Of a stretch of 64,000 nt of DNA, positions 45,101-58,819 are shown piece by piece. The translations under genes and the position numbers were made by a program. Origin of the DNA: Neurospora tetrasperma FGSC 2508 (lineage: Eukaryota; Ascomycota; Sordariomycetes; Sordariales; Sordariaceae). The notes beneath the pieces were generated by a model. That model ran no database searches. It was not told where the DNA came from and worked only from the letters and a program-made list of their open reading frames with translations. How positions within the stretch are numbered: position 1 is the stretch's first letter; every line of letters begins with the position of its first letter. The stretch lies in NCBI RefSeq assembly GCF_000213175.1, contig NW_009799179.1:1735793-1799792 (forward strand), given 5' to 3'.

Positions 45101-48100
45101 CAAGGTCAACAGTTGCTGACACATTAGCATCCGGCTTAATGTCCTGGGCAAGGATGGTTGGTATGCTGAGTGTTGGCGGCGGGCGGACCTCGGGCTCTGG
45201 ATCAGCGCGAGGCTCGACTTGCTCGGAAACAAGGCCCGATACGCTGAGGGGAATCGGTTCAGGTGCCGGTGGCTCTGGCTCGAGGACCGGCTCAATGTGC
45301 TCTGAAATGAAAGACGCGACAGTCAGAGGCGCTGGTTCGGGAACAGGTTCCAGAACAGGCTCAATGTGTTCAGAAACACATTGCGAGAAGGTGAGCGGTG
45401 CTGGTTCTGGCACAGGTTCCAAGACTGGTTCGACGTCCTCACAAACGAGCTTGGACAAGATGAGGGGTACTGGCTCAGGTTCGGGTTCCGAAACAGGTAC
45501 AATATCCTCGGTAACGAGGCCTGAAAGACCAAGGGGAACTGGTTCAGACTCTGGCTCCTGTACAGGTTCAACATCCTCTGAAACGAGAGTTGACATTGTA
45601 AGCGGTGCCGGTTCAGGAACAGGGTCCAAGACAGGCTCGATGTTTGTCGAAACGATCGAGGTCACATTCAGTACTACAGGCGTTGGCTCAATGTCCTCGG
45701 ATTGAACAACAGAAATGCTCAGCGACTGCACGGCAGTGGTTTGAATGTCGTGTTGCACGCCGGCATCGCTATAGGATACGGCCGGTACGGGCTGTGCGAA
45801 AACAGCCCGTCCCTGCTCGTCCCCGAGCATTCGAGTGGAAGCAGGTGACCCGTTAGGTCCAACGACCGATTCCATGGAAATAGGTCGCTTGATATTGGTG
45901 GCAGTTCTATCACCTTCTTGGGCGGACACCGTCGACGAAGGTGTACCGGGGGTGTTGACCAAAGATCTAAAATCAACTGGGTCGGTCACCATTCCGCTAT
46001 CAACCATCACAGCCCTTGGCAGGCGTGGGACTCTGGGGGGCGGCGTAACTGGGCGGTTCTGGCTAGCAACGGACCGGATGCTTCTTCGACCTGGCGTAGC
46101 GGCGCCCACGGATGATTCATCATCGCTACCAAACTCATTGAGCTCGGCAAACAAGCTTTGACCTTGTTGCGGAGACTCGGATGTGTTGTTGAAGAAGCTT
46201 CCAGGGCTGCTATGCATGCCTGGATCGACACTATGCTGTCGTGACCGTCTGTTGGAAGCAAGAGTAGCACGGCTGATGCCTCTCCGCAACCTCTGGGCTG
46301 GCTGGGCTGATGGAGTCATCATCCGAGGGTCATTGGAAGCGGGATATTCATCGTCTGCTGACGTCGAAGCGGTACTGTCAAATGAGTACCGGTGGATTGG
46401 ATCATCCAAAGGCATCATTGAAGGGCGCTTGAGGCGGCCAGCACCAGTGGAAGCTTCAGTCTCTGTTTGCGCGTCCGAGTCATCATCCGAGAATTCCTCG
46501 GCCCCGGTCTGGAAATCTTCGGTTTCCGTGGCACGCTCTGCTGCGGTCTCGAAGGCCGCATCGCTAGTTTCGTTCGCTGTTTCGAAATGGTCGCTACTAG
46601 ATTCCGCAATAGGGATGAAGCTGCGAACGGGACGCAAGTTCGGGCCGGTAGTTGCCACAGTACGAGGGGATGGAGCTTCACTCTGGTCTTCCCACTCCGG
46701 ATCCTCTGGGCTAGGGGGCGCAACGGGCAATACCTCGGTCTTGGTCGAGCGGTTAAGGCCCAGCTGGCCCAATCTCGGCTTCTTAAATTCTCTGGACTCC
46801 ATTTTGCGATTCTTGCGACCGTGAGGTGGGCCATCAGGTCCGGTCCTCAGCTTCTCAACCTCATCACGGGCATCCTGAAGCATGCGCTTCAGTTCGAGCT
46901 TCTCGGTTTTCTCGCGATGAATGTTGGTCCTGAGGGTCTGAATTGTGCGATGGGCATGGGCGAGAGAGGTCTTCAAGGTTTCAGACTCGAGTCCAGAGTG
47001 TCTGGGGGTTAATTTAACCGGCGACGGTGGTGGTGAATGCTCTGGTGTGCCGCTATCAACCGCCATCTGGTAGTCGTCGTCGCTGCTGCCATGACGAGAT
47101 TCGCGCTCCAGTGCTCGTCCACGCTCTTGGGCGAATGCCCTTGCAAGCTCTTGGTTTTGTTGAGTCAACTCGTCGACCTTCTTTTGCAGCGCCAAACGCT
47201 CACTCTCTGCTAGAGCAGCGTTTCGTCGGCTGGTGCCCAGCTCAATTTCGAGGCTCTTGATGGTGGCAGCATGCTTCTCATCTTGTTTGGATTGATTATG
47301 CTTGAGCTCCTCAAGCTCTCGCTGAGTCGAGTTCTTTTCGGCTTGGACGATGTTGAGCGTTTGTTGAAGTTTTTTCTCGCGATCCGCACCCTCCCGTTGT
47401 GCAGCCAAAAGTTCGTGGATCTGCGTCTCAAGATTCCAGTTTTCATCCTTATATCGGCTCTCACTTTCATCCAAAGCCCGCATGCGTTGTTGAAGGCCTT
47501 CTGCCTCAAGTTCTAACCGAGATCTCTCGACTTTGAGATTCTTGAGCTCTCCTTCCTTTTCGGCAAGCAGAGCTTGCAGGTTCCGGACCTGAGCAATCAA
47601 CGATGTGCTAATTTCGGCAGCAAATTCGATATCGTGGATGCGGTTCGCGGGCTGATTGCGTGATCTCCGATTCGGCATACTGAGCTTAGAAGGAGATGAC
47701 GAGGCGAGACTCTCGAATTTGGACGGGCTGGCAGAGCGATGCTACAAACCATTAGCCTAAGTTACAACCTACAAAAAAAAGGTCTCTTTACCCTTGAGCC
47801 CCTCTCTTCTGGTGAGAAGAGAGATGGAGAAGCCTGAGCCGGGTCATTACTGGGAACTCGCTGTTTGGGCAGGAAAGCACGCGCGCTTTCTCTGGCAACC
47901 TCGTTGTACTCCCTTTCAATCTCAGCCAGTTTCTGGCGCAAATCGGGGTCTATCTCGGTTTCGGATTGTAGCTGTTCCACCTCTCGTAGTCGCTCGGCAA
48001 GTTCTCGTTGCTGTTGTACCAAGGCGGTGCCCAGTTTGCCAGCCTCCTCCATTCTTCGCTCCGTATCTTGAAGGTGAGCCTTGAGAGCTCGTTTGACTTG

Positions 48101-48268
48101 CTCGGCAGAGGCCCCATGGTCGAGCGAGAAGAGTTGGGAGTCGAAAGTGGAATGTCGCGAGTTGTTTTGTCCCGGTGGGCTCAGAAAGGGATCGTGCAGG
48201 TCGCTGGCGGTCACGACCGCGACCTGGTCGTCGGGTGCCAAAGAGTTGGCCATTCTTCTCGAAGCCAT
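42188..48268 (-). CDS. apsA: Cortical nuclear-migration anchor, ApsA/Num1 family
   Basis: Exons 48268-47792, 47741-42413 and 42348-42188 on the minus strand (introns 50 and 64 nt); 1988 residues. ApsA/Num1 proteins anchor dynein at the cell cortex for nuclear positioning. Order: N-terminal coiled-coil segment (exon 1); [24 protein letters not shown] (typical of ApsA) and further coiled coil to ~residue 450; acidic, disordered linker; 24 degenerate 23-residue repeats at ~830-1390; PH domain at ~1675-1790 ([51 protein letters not shown]) for membrane binding; and a tail encoded by exon 3 with a HHHHHH run. The first ATG in frame ([16 protein letters not shown]) was taken as start; an in-frame stop lies shortly upstream. 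Further small introns in the low-complexity part cannot be excluded. Confidence 0.9.
44040..45725 (-). repeat. Coding tandem repeat of apsA, 69-bp unit
   Basis: I count 24 units on the pattern [23 protein letters not shown] (23 residues with drift). Units at ~44,450-44,720 are the most alike at DNA level, and two consecutive ones encode identical residues. Outer units (44.9-45.7 kb) are a diverged [21 protein letters not shown] subtype. Confidence 0.88.
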
Positions 48269-51200
48269 CGTACAGGCAGGCCTCAATTACTTCTTGATGG
48301 GATGCAGTATCCCAACCGCAAGGGCGGTTCGACTTTCGTTTTGTATCGTATCCGAAATGCACTGGATGCAGTCTTTCCTAGGATGTCGGCAGCCCAATGC
48401 TCGTACTGATGTGATTCGGAGTATGAAAGGCAGACCCGGCTGCCTGCGGAATGCTATTAAAGAACAGTCGGCTCTGGTTGTAAAGAAACAAGGGGGAAAG
48501 AGACAACAGTAAAGAGTGACGGCGCCGAAAAGACGGACAACAGTAAGGAGTGACAAAAAAGAAGTTGATTAGGAAATATCGAATAGCAGTAGGTCGGGCG
48601 GCAAGCGCAAACAAATGTTATGGCGAGCCGGTAAGGTGTTGAAAAGATCGGAGCAATAAAGTTTGGTTGATGCCCGGATGGTCGGTCTCGGTCGGTTGGG
48701 ATTCACGCGACAGGTGCAAGTAGGGACCTCGAACGTCCTGGGGGAGGGAGGGATGTGGTTGTATCGGATATTGAAATTGTCCCCTTTGATACAGCAGCAT
48801 GAATGCCGTTCGATGGATCCCAGCGGAAAATTGGATGTTGGTCGGTTGGTAACCTGAGAGAGCTGACTTGGCCCAACTGCGTCAACAATGCTGTCCGCAA
48901 ATAGGATATCTTGGCCGGTCGCACGCTGCCTGCTTGCTTGGGATTGGGAGTGATGAAGGAGGGGGACGGTGGAAGCGAGCAACGATTGAATTTGACACGC
49001 CGAGGCTAGCAAATCACACATCGATCCACGCCTGCACGACGACACTTGATGGAGAGCTGACACCAGGTGCAGCGACCTGTGCACAGCACTGCGCAATACG
49101 TTACGTAGTGCCTTGCCTCTAGACAGCTCTAACAGCCAACTATGCACATGTGCGTACGCCCACTCACGGTAGTGCAAATGCAAAGGGAAGCGAAGGGAGT
49201 GTGGACTGTGGGAGGAATTGGAGTGTGCGATGATCGACTGGGCTGTTGGAGTGCTGCGGTTGCGCACCTTGCAGTGTATATCTTGCGCTTGCGCTGTATC
49301 CGTCTCGTCCCTTTGCCACGCACGCGCGCGCTCTTTTCCTCCTCCACGATTATGTTTTTTTCTTTTTTGCGTCCAAGTAAGCACGAACACGGTGTGATGG
49401 CCGGGGATTGGCCTGGCTCTGGCGGAGAGAATCGGTCGGGGCGCGGTCGGGCGAGTTGGAGTTTGCAGCCCTCCACCGACACGGTCGGCAGCCGGACGGT
49501 TTAATTAGGTAAGATGGAGAGAAGCCCCTTGAGACGGAAATCCCGTCGGAGCGGAGACGGAAGAGATATGATAGGAGATGGAGACAATGAAAAGGGGAAA
49601 AAAAAGAGGGAAATTGGACCCAGCAGCGCGCAAGACTGTTCGGCTTGCTGGCTGTCACAGAGGCCCTCACTGGTGGTCAGTCGTAACTCAAATGATGCGA
49701 AGGACGGGACGAACTCGCAGTTCAACAGTTTGTGGTGCAAGGGAAGTCCGAGTCGACAAGATGGAAGGGGGGGGAGGGGGGGAAACGGGGGAGAGCCCGC
49801 TGCCGTGGTGCAGTGCGCCTGCCTTGTCGTCGGGGCGTGCCTGTGTGCCTGGGCCTGATCGCTGAATGGCGCTGCAGTGTGCCTGGCGGCTTCCACTTCC
49901 ACTGGGCTTCCAATCCACTTCCCTTTCCACACTGGTCAGGTTGGATCGCGCGACTGGCGGAGTCCTTGAATAACTGTAGGGCCCACTTGTCCAATAGATG
50001 CACAGTGCCATGTACAGTTTTGTTTACTGCGGTTGCGAGCCAAAGTAAAACCCCCTTGTCACGTACCTGGCACGGGCCACCACAGCCAACGCTTCGTGAG
50101 CACTGTGTGGTCAACGACCTGGCCCACGGGTTAAACTTACCCATATCACTACATACTATCTGTACATGGGTACCTACTTCAAGTTACTTTAAGTTCCGTC
50201 ACTGCAGTGCAGTTCAGTTGCCTCCTGAGAGCCAGCTCCCAGGGAGGCGCTCTCACCGGGCACTGCAGGTGCCAGTCAGTGCTAAGGTTGTGGCACCGAC
50301 TGTCGACCGTGATTCCGCGTGAGTCGAAATGGAAAGCAGTTTGTCCAGGGCCAGTGGAACGGCGGGCAGTCATGCCAATTCTCACAAAATCCACGATCTC
50401 CACCTCTCGACACCACATTGGCTCATGCACTGATCAGCCAGCGGGCATGGAAGGCCAGGAAGGGGTGTTATGTAGAGGTACTGTACACTACACGTACTAT
50501 GCCGCAGATCGGCCAGGAATGAGAGGGGGGAGAGGATTAACCACTGAGAAGTCAAAGAGCCGGAAATAATGGAAATGAGGGAGGGACGACCACAGCAGTC
50601 CATGGCCGGTGGGAGTCTCGGAGTGCAACACCGGAAACATCTCACGAGCACGAATTGAGGTTGCTGCTGGACGCTATACTATGTAAAGTACACTACTGCA
50701 CCGTCAGCTCTCTCCGGGTTTGGGGGGTTTCATCCCCGCGTCAAATCACTTGTCGCCGTCGTCTTGCACGAGGCTACCACGGCAGTCCTCCCTCCCTCCC
50801 TTTCTAACCAGCTTGGGGAACTGAACTTGACACCCGACCTCTCGGACCAGTGCCGTAGCTGCGTCTCCTTTGCCAAGGCGCGAATGCAGGGGAACGAGCC
50901 AAACGATGTGCGCGGTGCAGCTCGCTAATCGCTTCCCTACATACTCTACAGAATATTCACCTGTACACTAGGTAGATATTCAGGTTGATGTTTCTGTCCT
51001 ACGGTACACCGCCTCACATTTCGTGGGGTTATTGCGACCTTCCACCACCTCAGGCAACCAATCCGCCAGATCATCTTATCATCGACTCGATGGGATCTTT
51101 GTCAAGACCGCGGTCCTTCCACGGCATGCGTGTGACGTAACGCTGCTATAGTATGGGCTTTATTGTGACTTGACCAAAGGCGGACACCCTGCTCGTCACA

Positions 51201-52931
51201 ACAAGCCAATACGAATAGCTCATCATCAACTCAGACACTTCGGGCTAAAAGAAAAGAAAGAAGGAGGCAAAGTGAGAGCTCGTAGGCACTTGGGCATTAT
51301 CACAAAGAGGAAAAAAAAATATCAAGCTACCACCAACCCGTTCCATTTCTTTTCACTGCTTTCCTCATCTTCTTTCTTGTCTTTCTTCTGATCCCCAACG
51401 TCCATTGTTACAACGGCGGGATTGACATCACCAACACTTTCTACAGTACACCATGATTTAACGGCCACAACAGCGAGCAAGGTCTGCTGACCTGGCGCTC
51501 GCCTGGCAACCCCTATTTAGCTACATCCACTCGTCAACTTAACTGGGATCCACACTTGGCGAGTCCCCTAAACCATCGCCATAACCTGTGAAGGAAAAGA
51601 AGTTGTTGTACACGAACTTGCTGGTTTCTCGCAAAAGGACCCTGTTTAAAAAGGTATAGTATCCACAACCGTTTGATGAGAGAGATGGTTTAATGTTCCC
51701 CTGTTATGCCTCATCATCTCCATCTCGCCAACACCACCGAGCCGGAACCATCCGAGATGGATGGTAATGGTACCTGCATAAGGAATGGCGCCGGCCCGCC
51801 GTCCGTGCAATGAATGATGGTTTCCCAGATCCGTCATCGAGCGACCTGCTGCCAGCAACGGCCAGGATCCCGTGTCTTTATATATCTCAGCCCTGGTTTG
51901 TTTGTTAACGCGGTTCCTGCGACAGAGCTGCAAAGAGTGCGTAACGAAGTCCCGCGCTAACAAACAAGACTGGGTTGATGTATATATCCCTGTATCCCAT
52001 GTGCTGGGCGCGTGTTTCTGTGGTAAGGCTTTTCATATCGGCTCCTCTTATGGACACCTCATCACTGTTCACCACCCTCTTCCCTCGGAGCAGCAATAAA
52101 TAATACTTATACCGTTGACAGGGACGCGACCAATAACATGCCAAACCATCTTGATGCCCTTTCTATATGATACCCTACCCTACCCAGCTATGGCTTGGAG
52201 ACAAGGCTGCCGGCAACCTACTGGGTGTATTGTAGTGTACAGTATGCAACACCTCGGTTAGACCCTTACTGAAACTACGCATCCGCGGATTTCCCAGATT
52301 TCCCGATCAAGCCTGGAAGAGCGCAGTCAAGGGATCCATGTGCGGCAATACCATGTGTCAAGCCTCTATGTAATTAGTCTCTTGGGATGATGAACGCCGT
52401 GGATGACGGTCATAGAACTTGTAAATGAAGGTTTACCGGAGGTTGGATTCCTTCATATTGACAACAACTTAATCAGCCGAACCCCGAGCAAACAAACCGG
52501 ACACCAAACACTCTCCCGGGGAAAGCCATGACCAGACATCATTTCCATGGTGAAGTGGAACCCTTTCCAAGAAAGAGAGTATGAAGAAGAGAAAGGTAAG
52601 GACCAAAAATTATTTGAAAAGAAAAGCGAAACAAAAAGAAGAGAGGAAGTTCAAAAGTCCTGGGTGTGTTGTTTCTCCGCAGTCCTTGCTCAAAGACGTG
52701 GGTGGCTCGCAAAAAACTAGGAATGGGAGTTTCTGAGGTTCATGTGCCTCGTAGCATGAAGGTCAGATGATGTCCAGGCCCAACTATACAACGTTTCGAC
52801 CGATTCAAATTTATGAGCCATCAAGCCACCGGTGGTTGACGGAGTAAGTGGAATATCCAACAACAGTGTAAGAATGGACAAACCAAGTTTTTATATAATC
52901 CCCTTGACCCAAACAACCACGCTAGGCTTGA
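48269..52931. other. 4.7-kb region without recognisable gene
   Basis: This lies between the 5' end of apsA and the 3' end of REV3. The part next to apsA (to ~49.4 kb) is probably its promoter and long leader. It contains several medium open frames (for example 48569-49390 minus) that start with non-ATG codons or lack any motif. A strongly G-rich tract lies at 49767-49792. No tRNA, 5S or transposon coding sequence was recognised. Confidence 0.55.
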
Positions 52932-55900
52932 CTACCATTCCAACGATGCCGCCTTCAGGCTCTTAAATCTGTTGTCAAGAATCTCTTTCCTCTCCGCCAA
53001 CTCCTCACTCATGGCTCTAACCTTGCTCTTGACAATGGTTTCGAATTTCACTTTCTCCTCCTCATACCTTACTCCTGCGTCTTCTTGCATTTCTACACCA
53101 CTTTCGTCAACCACCTCACCTCTTCCTTCCAGCTCCCAATTATCCTCCTCATCGCCACCCTCATCCTCACTACTCGCCTTATCCAATTCCATCTCTCCAA
53201 ACAACTTGATCAACGGCTCCATCACCCTCTTTACCGCCGTAACCTTCGTCCTCTGCTTCACCCTCGAGTAAAAAACAGGGCAATCCTTGCTATCGCAGGG
53301 CACCTCCTCGGATAACGCAAAGCCCGCACAGCTCTGACACACCTTCATAATCTCCACGTAGCTTTTCTCGGCTCTGCTGACCTTGGCCTGCATTTCGACC
53401 ATAAGCGTGGGTGGATCCGAAGCGCACCGGCGACAGAGCGGCAGGCCTCGGTCCACGGCGCCCTCGCCCTCCTCAAGCATGCCCAGCTCGCGCGCAAGCC
53501 CTACCCCGAGCGGCCGCTTGATCTTGACGCCGCAGGCTGTGCAGATGGTGGTATTGAGGAAGGCTTCGAGGGTCTTGCGCGCTTGGGCTTGGGCTGCTGC
53601 GACATCAGGAGGGAGGAGCTCGTCGTCTTCTCCCAACATATCTTCCATCTCTAGTGCTGCCGCTGCTGCAGCTGCAGCTGCTTCTGCCGCTGCCGTACCC
53701 TTTTTGCTTGGTGACGCCCCTAGCAGTCCCAGTAGTGGGCCTCTGGAAGCATCTTCAGCAGCGTCTTCATCCTCCACCACCTTCCGCAAGACTTGAACCT
53801 TGGGCATCTCCTCATACCAAGTCCTCACGTTCGCGCCGACCAAGTTGAAGATCCTCTCTAGCGGCGGAATGATGTTCTTGTTGATGTAGTAGTCCGCATC
53901 CAACGTAGCATGTGCGTTATCCAGCAGCTCCTCCGGTTCCACGCACCGGTCCACCAGCCTCATTCCCGGCGCGCCGGCCATCACCACATATGGCACCCGT
54001 TCGCCATATTGCGGCTCCGCCCGCGCGTCCTCCTTCATCTTTTTGGTGGCAATCAGCGCGCCAGCGGGAGCCGGGCCGCCGCGACCGGACGTGCTGTACG
54101 TGCCCAGCTTGACTTCGCGCGCGAAGCAAAAGTCCTGCACGGACACGGCGCCGCGCATGATCTTGTGGCACTGCTCCTGGAAGTAACTCTTGACCTGGCT
54201 GAGATCGGCAGTCTCAAAGAGGATTTTGAGCGCCTTCTCCTCGATCCGTTGCTCGGCGGGTGTGCCGTCGCGCCGGACCGTCTCGATGCCCTTGGCGTCG
54301 AACACGGGCACGGTCTGGTCGCGACTCTCGTACTTGTAGCCGACGTAGCGCTTTTTGGCGAGGAGTATGCATGGGTGGTAGACCTTTTCGAACTTGAGCT
54401 TGACGGGCCGCGGATTCAACTTGGTGACAGCGTCGGCGATCTCTTGGCCGATCTCAAAGGCCTGTTCGCGGGTGCGGCCCTTGAGAGAGACGAAAAGACT
54501 GTCGGTGTCGCCGTAGACAACCTCGGCGTCCCACTTTTGGACGCTATGAATGAAGGCTATGGCCCGCTCAAGGGTTTCGCGACCGGTTTGGACGATGCTG
54601 TCGGCAATCTCGGAGCAGGGCATACGACCTGAGAACGAGGCCGATGTGTAACCGTAGGTGACGTTGGCGAGGAGCTTCAGCGCTAGCTGCCGGTTATTCA
54701 GCAGTTGCTGAATCGCCTTATCATCCTTGTCTTGCTTCATACCGGACTTGACCATGATACGAGTTTCGAGAATCTCGGTAAGCATCTTTGCAAGAAGTGA
54801 CTTGCGAATATGAGGCTTTGTGTACATCATGCCGTTTGGGGCGATGTTGATGTAATCTTTGAGTAGACTAAGAAGCCCCTCTTGCCTCTTGTAGTCCATG
54901 AAACCCATTTTGTTTCTACCTCGCCAGCTGACGATACGCCCAAGGAAGGTCGAGTAGCAGTAGTTGTAGGCGATCATGACACTGGGATACAGACTCTGAA
55001 AGTCAAGAACAAGCAAAGGACTGCTGTAGAATGCACTTTGCGGTTCCATCACTAAGGGTAGACACTCCAGAGCGTTTTGTGCACCCACTTGCTTCCTGCT
55101 TGGAGAAGGGAGAAGGAAGTTCTCGGGTTTGGCTATCCTGAACATGATGGACTCTACCTTGAACTGTGATCCTCTAGAGAAGACAGAAAAAAAGTCAACA
55201 CCAAGCAGTCTTGCTTGCTCGCTTGTCCTGGGAATGAGCTCGTTCTTTTCCAGAATCTCAAGATCAAGTCGCGTTCTCGTCAGGTAATATCGGAGAACTT
55301 TATCCAGATCCTTCGGTCGATCGCTCAGATACCAATCCGATAAAGTCTTCCAGCTGTAATGAGGAATCCGACGGTGTAGCAGATGCCAAACAACATTCTC
55401 CATGGTATACTGTAGAAGATTGAGTTCGCCTCTCATGGCTCTCCAAATGTTGATCATGTGCCGTCCTGTAATTCGAATCGAGGATGTCGTGTTGAAGCCC
55501 CAGCGATCCGCATCCTTACCGATACGCCCATTTGACTGAGACTTCATGCGTGAGAACTCATCACAGAGGTCAAGCTCATACTTTATCCTCGCTCGCTCAA
55601 TAAGGTAGCCCCATGAACTGCCATGCACCTCATATCCCGTGAAGATATCGGGATCATGGTTCCGCACAATCTCGACCATCCGGACCATCATATCAAGTTC
55701 TGTTGTCTCTTGAACCACTGGCACGGATGTGTGCTTTCGGATTCTATCTGCAAGCGACCCATCCTCTGAGAAAACAACAATGCCCCGTGCCGTATCATCC
55801 GGCGCCTGAGTTCCGCGGAGAGCGTTTACTTCGGACCGCAGATACCAAAACACACACTGCACTTCGTCTTCTTCAGGATCCGGTACTAGCTTGCCCCGGG

Positions 55901-58819
55901 TGTTAACATGCACCTCTAGGCTCATGGCGCTCATGTACTGTGCCTGATCCTGTGCGCTTTCAGGTTTTGTCTTTTCGGGATGTTCGAAGCCATGCTTCTT
56001 CTTTGGCGTCACGCCCGCGACTTGGGAGCGGTAGGTTTCAATTTTTAGGGGTGTGAAATGGCATCGTTTTGGATTGCGATCTTTTTGTTTATCTGTCCAC
56101 CAATCACTGACTTCCTTGAAAGAAGGAGGAGGATCTGCTATTTCCCAACCCCTCATGGCACATTCCTCTTGTTGAGCCTCATAGATTGCCTCCAGCATCG
56201 GCCAGTCGGCACCGGAGGTTGGTTTCTCGCCATATGTCGCCGAAGATGTGCCAGTCGGGTCGAAATCGGGGAGCCAAGGAACAGAGCTACCATCAAGTCG
56301 GTATTCCCTGCCTGCATATTCTCTCGGTCTGGAGGGAACATCCTCATCCTTACTGTAATATGCGTCTTGATAGATGACATCAGGTAGGCCATGTACCTGC
56401 ATGGTACAGCGAACTTCGCTTAGGGATGGAGGTTTATTGTTCAGGACAAACATTTTCTTTGAGCCACTCCACAAGAGTGCCGGAGCCGAAGCCACAGGGG
56501 CCGTGTCAAGGGGCCTGGACGACGATTTTAGGTTGGGTTTAGTCTGACCGGGCCTCGCCTGAGCCGATGGCCCTAAAATGGTGGGTTGAGGGTCGAAGGC
56601 AAGTTGCTTTCTGGTGACGTTACCCTCGTTCTTCTGCGAACCACTCTTTTGGCTCAGTCGCGCCCTTGTGTTGGGATCTTGTGGATCTTTGACGACGGGA
56701 AAGTTGATCGTACGGCTTTGGGACTCTTGTGCAAAGCTCTGCTTCATAGCAGACTTCATGGGCTGAGATGTTTTAGGTTTTGGTGGCTCGACCTGCAGAC
56801 TATTCACCGATTGTTCCTCTCCTGCTGGATCCTGATTATTGGGTTTCATTGGCTGGACTGTCCGAGCTGGCGTCGTAAATGTCGAATTTTCTGGAGCTTC
56901 CTTCTGGCCTCCTCTCTGATCATGATCTTGAGTTTGTTCCTGTATTTTCTGTTGGCCCTGTTTCTGGTCATGTTCCCGAGGCCTTTGCTGGGCCTTTCGA
57001 TGGACCTTTGGTTGAGCCTCCTCGTGAACCCTCTTGTTTGGCTCCTCGTAAACCCTTTCCGGAGGGTCACTTTGGAGCTTTCTCTGAGGCCCTGGCTGAC
57101 CTGCACCTTGAGTTTGTTCATGGGCGTTTCTCGGAGCCTCTTCCAAAGCTCTTTGCGGAGGGTCGGCTTTCATGTGAAGTAACTCCCTTGAGTCCTCAGC
57201 TTGGAGCACCTGACGTTTTGCAGGTGCACCATGATCAACTTCTCCCGGCGGCCTGGGATGCTTGAGAGATCTTTGTTGTCGCTCTCCAGGACCAAGAACC
57301 CCGGCTTGTCTACCTGTATTGGCTGGTTGATTGGAAGAGTAAGTCTGGGCAATCTTCAGAAGTTTATGACGGATGGAAGTTCTGGGTTGGTATACACGGA
57401 TCCGCCCATCCATACGATAAGTCATTGAATCCCCCACACCAAATCCTTCTCCAACACCATTCAAAGGCTCCCCCGGTGGGATTCTGCCCGCGTATTCGTG
57501 TCGAGTCTGTTTTGCATGTGGCTCGCGTATTAGCTGAAAAATGCCTTGTTCGTTGACATCGATATTGATGAGATGCTGTGCATTCATGTGAAAAAATTGT
57601 GCTTCGATTTGCAGAGCTTGGCTCAAGTTGTCTGGGTAGAAGTCTTCCACTGACTCTAAAGTGGTCTTGATAGTTTCTTCAAATGGAACTGGTTGCACAA
57701 AGCTGGAGAAAGTCTCCTGACGTCCATCTGTGTTGTTCTGTTCCTGAGAAACCAATTGTTGGATACCAGCACGGTACCCAGCTTCATGAACCCACCCCAT
57801 CACCTGTGATTGACGTGGGTCCGCAGACATTGATACCAAGACTTCCGGAGGAAAAGGGTTGACTTCAGGGTCCGTTATTCCCATACGCTTTTTCCTGCGG
57901 TTTGTCTCATCCGTCCAGAGTCCAGCCATACTGTGCACCAGCTTTTCTTGGCTTGACACCGGCTGCTCCTTTTCGATAAAATCATGATGAAGCCTTCGCT
58001 CTTTGACTTGCTTTCGATTCAGGATGTCTTCGACGCAGATGTCCACTTCAAGGGAGCAGTGGCTAGCCCGGGGAAGGCTGTAATCATCCGTAATCAGCTC
58101 TGGCGGGATCGTTGCATCGTCCCAGTGATGTTCAGTCTCACGGCCTTCGATGTTGCTGTCATGCTTCGGTACAGGTGCTCGAAAGGTGGCTATCGCCGCA
58201 TCCAGGTAGTTACAGCCGTACAGGTTGTAATCAGCCATGAACTGAAGGAGATACTGCAGATGGGCCTCGTAGGGTTGAAATTTCCGACTCATAATAACAC
58301 CTTGCTGAAGGAGATCGACGAGACGCGACATGACCACCGGGTTGAACAGGTAAATTTTGAGATAGAAGCGATAACCCACGTGGAAGCCATAAAAGGGTAT
58401 ACCTTTTGTCAGCGTAATCCGTGCTACATATTTGGGCCGATCGCGAATGGGATCTTTTCGGTAGCTGATAGCTAACGCATGATCTATGGATGCACGCAAT
58501 TTTGCGATATATTCGTAGGCTAAAACTATGTGAGAAAGGGAACGTATGCGCGAACCATATGTGTAGAAACAAGGAAACACTCACCCTTGTTGGGTTCTAG
58601 ATTTCCGTCATACTCGACATACAGATAGGGAAAGGCACCATGAATATGAGCGCAGACTTTCTGGCCCTTGTCGGTCGATCCGAACACCCGAATTACAGGG
58701 ACTTTGGCAGCCTTCCGCGAACGCGAAAAGCGCACATCTTGATCAAACTGGGGATCATATCCGGTTGGCGTGGCTTGGTAGTGATCAATACAGTTCAGTC
58801 GAAGTCTTATAAATTCCAT
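52932..58819 (-). CDS. upr-1: DNA polymerase zeta catalytic subunit Rev3
   Basis: Exons 58819-58585 and 58519-52932 on the minus strand (65-nt intron, GTGAGT); 1940 residues. Family-B translesion polymerase, nuclear, responsible for most damage-induced mutagenesis; Neurospora upr-1 is the REV3 gene and lies near mat. Seen: N-terminal MEFIRLRLNCIDHYQATPTGYD; a long hydrophilic middle (~450-720, QKxQ-rich); FTGYEVHGSSWGYLIERA; polymerase motif A DFQSLYPSVMIAYNYC (~1254); motif B NRQLALKLLANVTYGYTSASFSGR; motif C YGDTDSLFV (~1414); and C-terminal CysA (CTAC...CRRC, ~1739) and CysB (CQSCAGF...CDSKDC, ~1809), the latter the 4Fe-4S site that binds Pol31-type subunits. An alanine run (~1690) precedes CysA. 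The start was chosen at the family N-terminus, though the frame is open further upstream. Confidence 0.96.

Noticed and set aside
44893-45705. Plus-strand Gly/Ser-rich frame of 270 codons
   Set aside because: Reverse reading of the apsA repeat array.
48569-49390. Minus-strand frame of 273 codons upstream of apsA
   Set aside because: No family features, basic low-complexity composition, and it sits in the probable apsA leader.
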